This document shows, piece after piece, positions 6,085-10,064 of a DNA stretch of 10,064 nt; within the stretch, counting starts at the first letter, position 1, and each line of letters begins with the position of its first letter. The position numbers and the translations under genes are program-made. Below the pieces are notes generated by a model. It made no database searches. It was given only the letters and a program-made list of their open reading frames with translations, and was not told the origin of the DNA. The DNA lies in NCBI GenBank assembly GCA_045564655.1, contig JBJLGX010000017.1:1-10064 (forward strand). The letters are read 5' to 3'. Origin of the DNA: UBA826 sp045564655 (GTDB taxonomy: Bacteria > Chloroflexota > Dehalococcoidia > Lucifugimonadales > UBA826).

Positions 6085-7445
6085 TTTTGTTTAGATTGAT
6101 CCCTTTTAAATATTCGGGCAGGGGCCCCAATAGCTTTCGAGTTTTCGGGGACATTTTTAGTGATTACGGATGCAGTTCCTGTTATCGAATTTTTCCCAAT
6201 TTTTATTGGAGCCACAAGCATGGTGTTCGATCCTATAAATACATTATCTTCTATTATGGTTTTGTTTTTGTTGGTTCCGTCGTAATTGCAAGTTATAGTG
6301 CCTGCTCCAATATTTACATTTTCACCAATCATTGAGTCCCCTAAGTACGAAAAATGACCTGATTTACTGTTCTGGCCGATGCTGCTGTTTTTAATTTCAC
6401 AATAATTTCCAATTTTTACATTTTTTCCTAATATACTATCTTTTCTTATATGACTATAAGGACCTATTTGCACTTCATCGTATATTTGAGAATATTCTAT
6501 TGAAGAAGAAGTTATTACACAATTATTTCCTATATTTGATCCTTTTATGCTACAGTCGGGACCGATAATACAGTTGTTGCCTATTATTGATCCTTCTTTT
6601 ATGTGAGTGTTTGGATATATTGTTGTGTCTTCAGATATTTTTACATCTTGGTCAATATAAGATGTTTCGGGATCAATAATAGTTACCCCTTGGATTAGTA
6701 AATCATGGTTTATTTGATCTCTTATAATTTTTTCTAATTTTGCTAACTGAGACCTATCGTTAACGCCTAGCCCTTCACTACTGTCATTAAGCATTATAGA
6801 TTTTATGGTTTTGTTTTGGGTTGAAGCTATATGAATTAAATCTGTTAAATATATTTCTCCATTGGATGAAGGGCTTAATTCATTAATTGCTTCAGTTACC
6901 CAGGATGATTTAAAACAATATATTCCTACATTTATTTCATCTATTGAGTGGGTTTCAGCATCTGTGTCGTTTTCTTCGACTATACCTAAGATTTCTTGGT
7001 TATTATTTCTTAGTATTCTACCGAAGCCTTGATTGCTGGGTGGTATCGATGTTAGTAGTGTTATATCTGCTTTTGATTTAAGGTGATGATCCATCATTTT
7101 TAATATTGTGGAGGCTTTTATTAATGGTACATCACTATTTAAAACGATTATATTGCTAGGAATGGTCGATGTCTTTATCTGAAGTAATGCGTCCCCACTG
7201 CCTTTAGCTTCTTTTTGAACCACATATTCTGTACGGTTTTGAGTAACTTTTTCAAAGTCATCAAATTTCTCTGGAACAATTGTAATTGCAGATGGTAATC
7301 CTGATTCTTTACAAGAATCAAGAATCATATTTATCATTTCTTTCCCACATATCTTATGAAGGGGTTTAGGAATATTGGATTTCATACGACTTCCTGAACC
7401 AGCGGCCAATATTATGGGCTTGAACAGATCATGTAGATTATTCAA
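6081..7445 (-). CDS. glmU: Bifunctional GlcN-1-P acetyltransferase / GlcNAc-1-P uridyltransferase GlmU
   Basis: Cytosolic enzyme making UDP-GlcNAc: it acetylates glucosamine-1-P, then transfers UMP. 454 residues, full family length. The N-terminal nucleotidyltransferase domain carries ILAAGSGSRM (12-21), K27 of KPLHK, the Asp105 metal ligand in NSDVPLI, and N229. The usual QGTGHA loop is altered to QKEAKGSGDALLQ (77-89). The C-terminal left-handed beta-helix of hexapeptide repeats (about 255-440) has R334, K352, His364 (catalytic base, GHFSYLGD), Y367, N378 and N387-Y388, matching E. coli positions within about two residues. The start must be TTG at 7443-7445: the next Met is residue 21, inside the nucleotide loop, and AAAGGTG lies about 6 nt upstream of the TTG. 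It overlaps the CorC-like gene by 4 nt. Product feeds peptidoglycan or other amino-sugar glycans. Confidence 0.96.
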   Translation of the reverse strand: MNNLHDLFKPIILAAGSGSRMKSNIPKPLHKICGKEMINMILDSCKESGLPSAITIVPEKFDDFEKVTQNRTEYVVQKEAKGSGDALLQIKTSTIPSNIIVLNSDVPLIKASTILKMMDHHLKSKADITLLTSIPPSNQGFGRILRNNNQEILGIVEENDTDAETHSIDEINVGIYCFKSSWVTEAINELSPSSNGEIYLTDLIHIASTQNKTIKSIMLNDSSEGLGVNDRSQLAKLEKIIRDQINHDLLIQGVTIIDPETSYIDQDVKISEDTTIYPNTHIKEGSIIGNNCIIGPDCSIKGSNIGNNCVITSSSIEYSQIYDEVQIGPYSHIRKDSILGKNVKIGNYCEIKNSSIGQNSKSGHFSYLGDSMIGENVNIGAGTITCNYDGTNKNKTIIEDNVFIGSNTMLVAPIKIGKNSITGTASVITKNVPENSKAIGAPARIFKRDQSKQK

Positions 7446-7557
7446 AGCACACCTTTGTAACCCTAGAATTTATATGATTCATACCAATATATAACCTTGA
7501 TTGATCAAAGGCTAGCAAAATATAAAAAAGTATGTCAAGTTTGATTGTATTCATTAT
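7446..7557 (-). promoter_or_regulatory. otsB-glmU spacer with possible glmU promoter and SD
   Basis: On the minus strand TTGACA (plus 7533-7538) is followed 18 bp later by TAGCCT (plus 7509-7514), a weak -10. An AT-rich stretch lies between them. AAAGGTG just before 7446 is the glmU SD supporting its TTG start. A TTGATCAA dyad (7501-7508) sits next to the -10. The 112-nt gap is the longest inside this minus-strand gene run, so glmU-corC may have an extra internal promoter. Confidence 0.35.
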
Positions 7558-8379
7558 TTATCTTACTGGATCGAATTTATTGAATATTTGTTCCAATGTT
7601 TTACGGACTTCAGGGATGCCTTTTATTGAGCAATCTGAGTTGCTGAGTAATTGCTCATTATTTTCATTATCCTGTGATACGTAAATAGAAAAACCAGATA
7701 TAGTGTTTGATTTGCGTAGTTTTTTCAGTTCAATCATCGCATCTAAATCAGTTGTGTCATCCCCAAAAAATATAATATTTTTAATGTTTTTTGTTTTTAT
7801 TAATTCATGGATTGCGTATCCCTTATTGAATTTTGAATGAGGTCTTATTTCTAATATTTGTTTACCCCAGAAAATGTCTAATTTATTAATATTAGGAGTA
7901 TTAATAAGAGTAGTTGTTAATATTTCTTTAGTTTTTGAATGGTCACGCGCACCTCTATAGTGTACTGATGCACTAATAGTTTTATTTTCATGTACTAGGC
8001 CATCTATTTTATGTGTTTGCAGTTTTATGTAATCTAGAGCTGATTTTATTATTTCCTCAGTTCCTTCTGGAGATTGGCGAACTATTTTTCCACCTTTAAT
8101 ATATTCTGCTCCATGATTTCCCATATAAGTTAGATTCTCTAATCCTACTTTAGATTTTAAATCATGTGTACTTCTTCCTGATATGATAGAAATGTTAGGA
8201 AGAATATTAGTTAACTTTACTATTGATTTTAAACAGTGTTTGTCAATGGATGCAGTTCGAGGGTCTTTTTTTAATTCGGATATTACTCCATCAAAATCTA
8301 ACGCTAACGCAGGGGGAGTTCCTTTGAATGAGTTTAGAAGATCCGATATTTTTTTTTCGAGTGTCATAGGATTATGCAT
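7558..8379 (-). CDS. otsB: Trehalose-6-phosphate phosphatase (OtsB-like, HAD superfamily)
   Basis: Cytosolic phosphatase, most likely converting trehalose-6-P to trehalose (osmoprotectant/stress sugar). 273 residues with all HAD motifs: motif I ALDFDGVIS with nucleophile D28 and acid D30, motif II ISGRS (66-70), and motif IV FFGDDTTDLDAM (205-214), which is the OtsB-type GDDTTD. OtsB features also include YMGNHGAEYI (85-94), SVHYR (138-142), LEIRPHSKFNKGYA (176-189) and a C-terminal SDCSIKGIPEVRKTLEQ. The position after the nucleophile motif has Val-Ile where Thr-Leu is common. Start taken at ATG 8377-8379, 9 nt after the SDR stop; Met5 is possible and neither has a clear SD, consistent with translational coupling. 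No otsA (synthase) lies in the window, so a related sugar phosphate (glucosylglycerate or similar) cannot be excluded. Confidence 0.88.
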   Translation of the reverse strand: MHNPMTLEKKISDLLNSFKGTPPALALDFDGVISELKKDPRTASIDKHCLKSIVKLTNILPNISIISGRSTHDLKSKVGLENLTYMGNHGAEYIKGGKIVRQSPEGTEEIIKSALDYIKLQTHKIDGLVHENKTISASVHYRGARDHSKTKEILTTTLINTPNINKLDIFWGKQILEIRPHSKFNKGYAIHELIKTKNIKNIIFFGDDTTDLDAMIELKKLRKSNTISGFSIYVSQDNENNEQLLSNSDCSIKGIPEVRKTLEQIFNKFDPVR

Positions 8380-8388
8380 AGTAGTAAA

Positions 8389-9141
8389 TTAACGAGCTGT
8401 AAGACCACCGTCGATTGCTAGTTCGGCGCCAGTTATGTAACTAGATTCATCAGATGCTAGAAAAAGAATAGCCATAGCTACTTCTTCAATAGTTCCTATT
8501 CTACCCATTGGAACTTTTGATTCAGATTCGGCTTTGCTTTCTAAATTCGATAACTTATCAGCAAGCATGTCTGTATCAATGGGGCCAGGATGTATTGAGT
8601 TTGCTCTTATGTTTTCGATTGCATGTTGTACTGCAGTATACTTTGTAAAAGACCTTACGCCTCCTTTAGAGGCTCCGTAAGCTCCACTTCCGATATTTCC
8701 TACTAACCCTGCGGTTGATGACATGTTTACTATAGAACCGCCTCCAGACTTTCTTAATGCAGGGATTGCATGTTTTGTTCCTAGAAAAAGGCCAGTTAAG
8801 TTTACTGATATAACACTATTGAAGTCTTCTAAAGGGGTTTTTTCTATAGGAATAGTGCTGTAAATCCCAGCGTTATTTACAAGTATGTCTAGTTTTTGAT
8901 AATTAGAAGTCACATAAGATACGGCATCTATCCAATCTGATTCTTTAGTCACATCTAATGTTAGTGCAGAACATGAATACCCTTGTTCTGATAATTCTTT
9001 TGCGGTTTTTTTACAACTTACTACGTCTTTATCTCCAATAATCACAGAAGCCCCTTCGGTTGCAAATAATCTAGCAGTATACTCTCCTATTCCCTTAGCT
9101 CCTCCAGAAATTAAAGCTACCTTGTTCAAAAGTCTGTTCAT
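8389..9141 (-). CDS. Short-chain dehydrogenase/reductase (classical SDR), NAD(H)-type
   Basis: Cytosolic oxidoreductase of 250 residues with a complete classical SDR set: the cofactor loop SGGAKGIGE (12-20), Asp37 at the end of beta-2 (IIGDKD), which favours NAD(H) over NADP(H), DV at 63-64, NNAG (89-92), N114, Ser142 in NMSSTAG, Tyr155 and Lys159 (YGASK), HPGPIDTDM (184-192) and the C-terminal ITGAELAIDGG. It most resembles the cyclopentanol / 3-alpha(20-beta)-hydroxysteroid dehydrogenase branch or FabG-like alcohol dehydrogenases. Substrate cannot be assigned. The SD GAGGGG is 4 nt before the ATG. It heads the minus-strand run SDR-otsB-glmU-corC and is divergent from the small gene at 9255. 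The palindromic operator between them may affect both. Confidence 0.92.
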   Translation of the reverse strand: MNRLLNKVALISGGAKGIGEYTARLFATEGASVIIGDKDVVSCKKTAKELSEQGYSCSALTLDVTKESDWIDAVSYVTSNYQKLDILVNNAGIYSTIPIEKTPLEDFNSVISVNLTGLFLGTKHAIPALRKSGGGSIVNMSSTAGLVGNIGSGAYGASKGGVRSFTKYTAVQHAIENIRANSIHPGPIDTDMLADKLSNLESKAESESKVPMGRIGTIEEVAMAILFLASDESSYITGAELAIDGGLTAR

Positions 9142-9203
9142 TTTCCCCTCTTAAATAAATGCTATTTTGTGAAAATTAATTCTTTAAAAGATTGTAGCAT
9201 TAG

Positions 9204-9232
9204 TTGACAGAACAATTGTTCTGTTCTAAAAT
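9204..9232 (+). promoter_or_regulatory. Near-consensus sigma-70-type promoter of the small gene at 9255
   Basis: TTGACA (9204-9209), a 17-bp spacer, then TAAAAT (9227-9232). Start of transcription would be near 9239-9240, leaving a leader of about 15 nt that contains the SD GAGGTG (9245-9250). This is the best promoter in the window. Confidence 0.75.
9207..9224. promoter_or_regulatory. Perfect 18-bp palindromic operator (GAAC-N4-GTTC core)
   Basis: ACAGAACAATTGTTCTGT is its own reverse complement. It overlaps the end of the -35 and fills most of the spacer of the 9204-9232 promoter, an ideal site for repression. The core GAAC-N4-GTTC has the form of the LexA (DinR) box of Gram-positive bacteria, also reported, to my recollection, for Chloroflexota. 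Other dimeric repressors (TetR, MarR, Xre) are possible. Confidence 0.65.
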
Positions 9233-9241
9233 GTTCTAAAC
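9222..9241 (+). repeat. 10-bp tandem direct repeat over the -10 and start site
   Basis: TGTTCTAAAA (9222-9231) and TGTTCTAAAC (9232-9241) match at 9 of 10 positions. With the right arm of the palindrome, TGTTCT half-sites occur at 9217, 9222 and 9232. The last two are about one helical turn apart, so the repressor may bind more than the central dyad. Confidence 0.55.
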
Positions 9242-9254
9242 ATTGAGGTGAAAC

Positions 9255-9497
9255 ATGACAGAATACAAAACTAAGAATATGTTTGAAAATAATGATACAG
9301 CTTATGAAACGATTAATGATTTCTCAAATTTAGATGAGGGAATTGAAGTTATTTATATGGGAAATGTTTTGGGTGGACCTTCAATTGGATCTGCAGGCAA
9401 AGTTATGAAAATATATGCTCGAAAAGCTCTTGTTGATATGGGGTCTCTTGGTACTTGGAATGTCCCGTATTGTTTTTTAGCATCTGCTGCTGCGTAA
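9255..9497 (+). CDS. Uncharacterised 80-residue protein, possibly an SH3-like small barrel
   Basis: I do not recognise a named family. The first 28 residues are polar and acidic (FENNDTAYETINDFSNLDEG) and probably flexible. Residues 29-75 look like a compact beta domain: GIEVIYMGNVLGGPSIGSAGKVMKIY, then RKALVDMGSLGTWNVPYCFL. Alternating hydrophobics, the Gly-rich turn and a V-Y-x-G ... G-K-V pattern recall KOW/SH3-like barrels; this is inference from pattern only. The short Ala-rich end ASAAA is unstructured. There is no signal peptide or membrane segment, so it should be cytosolic. The gene is well supported: strong promoter, palindromic operator, SD GAGGTG 4 nt before the ATG. It stands between a divergent SDR and a downstream membrane protein gene. 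If the operator is a LexA box, this would be a damage-inducible small protein. Confidence 0.75.
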   Translation: MTEYKTKNMFENNDTAYETINDFSNLDEGIEVIYMGNVLGGPSIGSAGKVMKIYARKALVDMGSLGTWNVPYCFLASAAA

Positions 9498-9638
9498 GTT
9501 TATAGGATTTTATAATGATTCGAATACGCTTAGATTACAGGGGACTTACTATTTGGTACTGGTCATGGAGGACTAAAAAAATCTAATTGAATACCTCATT
9601 AGATGATATTATGTCCTAAATATTCACCATGGTGTGCC
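9498..9638. other. Spacer between the small gene and the membrane protein gene
   Basis: TATAAT at 9511-9516 lacks a good -35. TTGAAT (9587-9592) is followed 17 bp on by TATGTC (9610-9615), a weak candidate promoter. I see no convincing terminator and no gene. An in-frame ATG at 9603 gives an alternative, SD-less start 12 codons upstream for the next gene. Confidence 0.35.
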
Positions 9639-10064
9639 ATGACTCTTGAAGAAATAATAGTTATTTCAGTAAGGCTATTAGGGTCTTTCCCAGTACTCAA
9701 ATATGCTTTTTTAGGCTCTATATTTGCTGTACTTATCGATCTTTCTGATTTATTCATAATAGGGAATTTAGATTTAGGAGGAGTCAGAAATTATCAAGAA
9801 TTTGATAAGGTTTTAGATCTTGCCTATATGAGTACTTTTTTATTAGTTTCTCTTAGATGGGAACGAAAAGAAAAATTCATTTCAATTTTTCTTTTTGCCT
9901 ATCGATTGATCGGACTTATTCTTTTTGAATTCACAGGTGAAAGATATATATTATTGTTATTCCCCAACGTATTTGAGTTTTGGATTATAGGTATAACTTT
10001 CTTAAAATTCAGAAAAAAACATGCATTTATTTCTGATTTAGGATTGAAAAAAGTTTTTTGGATA
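9639..10064 (+). CDS. Uncharacterised multi-spanning membrane protein (3' truncated)
   Basis: The frame stays open to the last base, so the stop lies beyond the window; 142 residues are visible. ATG 9639 is preferred because GGTG lies 4 nt upstream; ATG 9603 in the same frame (12 more residues, MILCPKYSPWC) is possible and follows a TAG. Four hydrophobic segments are visible at about 20-43, 59-74, 79-97 and 102-121. Conserved-looking charged positions sit at the membrane edges: LIDLSDLF (32-39), YQEFDKVLD (52-60), LRWERKEK (72-79), FAYRLIG (86-92) and LFEFTGER (95-102). The pattern recalls hypothetical membrane proteins I associate with Chloroflexota and Actinomycetota, but I cannot name a family or function. 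AT-rich composition matches its neighbours, giving no sign of recent transfer. Confidence 0.75.
   Translation, partial: MTLEEIIVISVRLLGSFPVLKYAFLGSIFAVLIDLSDLFIIGNLDLGGVRNYQEFDKVLDLAYMSTFLLVSLRWERKEKFISIFLFAYRLIGLILFEFTGERYILLLFPNVFEFWIIGITFLKFRKKHAFISDLGLKKVFWI

Noticed and set aside
6340..6700. Periodic pattern on the glmU strand
   Set aside because: It is explained by hexapeptide repeats of the left-handed beta-helix, not by DNA repeats.
7501..7508. TTGATCAA palindrome before glmU as an operator
   Set aside because: An 8-bp AT-rich palindrome is expected by chance and flanking bases do not extend the symmetry well.
1..10064. tRNA, rRNA, transposase, integrase, toxin-antitoxin or phage genes
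   Set aside because: None seen on either strand by reading; composition is even, with no sign of a mobile element boundary.

Overview
The window is AT-rich, bacterial and chromosomal. It has short intergenic gaps, Shine-Dalgarno (SD) sites before several genes, some TTG start use, and ordinary housekeeping genes mixed with uncharacterised surface and small proteins. I could not run any search. The style of the peptide permease (long insert between membrane segments), the terminal membrane protein and a GAAC-N4-GTTC operator lean towards Chloroflexota, perhaps a marine Dehalococcoidia/SAR202-like lineage. That assignment is a low-confidence inference.

Left part (1-3064, all +): the 3' part of a DppC/OppC-type peptide ABC permease, a stand-alone Pol I-type 5'-3' exonuclease 19 nt downstream, then an Amt/AmtB ammonium transporter. 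The Amt gene has its own promoter: a perfect TATAAT but no good -35, replaced by three TAACATT motifs spaced 10 and 11 bp apart. This looks like an activator-dependent nitrogen promoter.

Middle (3065-4804, +): a 330-nt non-coding stretch with several inverted repeats, then two tandem paralogous lipoproteins. Each has an N-terminal signal peptide with a Cys, an uninterrupted collagen-like Gly-X-Y stalk (13 and 11 triplets), and one or two Ig-like C-terminal domains. They share a 13-bp leader element at the same distance from the ATG and are separated by a strong intrinsic terminator, so each is probably its own transcription unit.

Right part (9141 down to 4816, all -): a probable transcription unit of an SDR-family dehydrogenase, a trehalose-6-phosphate phosphatase-like HAD enzyme, GlmU (TTG start, UDP-GlcNAc synthesis) and a CNNM/CorC-type CBS membrane protein whose start overlaps the glmU stop (ATGA). 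It converges on the second collagen-like gene.

Right edge (9142-10064): a divergent regulatory region with a near-consensus promoter (TTGACA-17-TAAAAT) whose spacer holds a perfect 18-bp palindrome. It drives an 80-residue uncharacterised protein. After that comes a multi-spanning membrane protein cut by the window end, identified here by direct translation.

The most interesting items are the collagen-like lipoprotein pair, the operator-controlled small protein and the phased repeats before amt.
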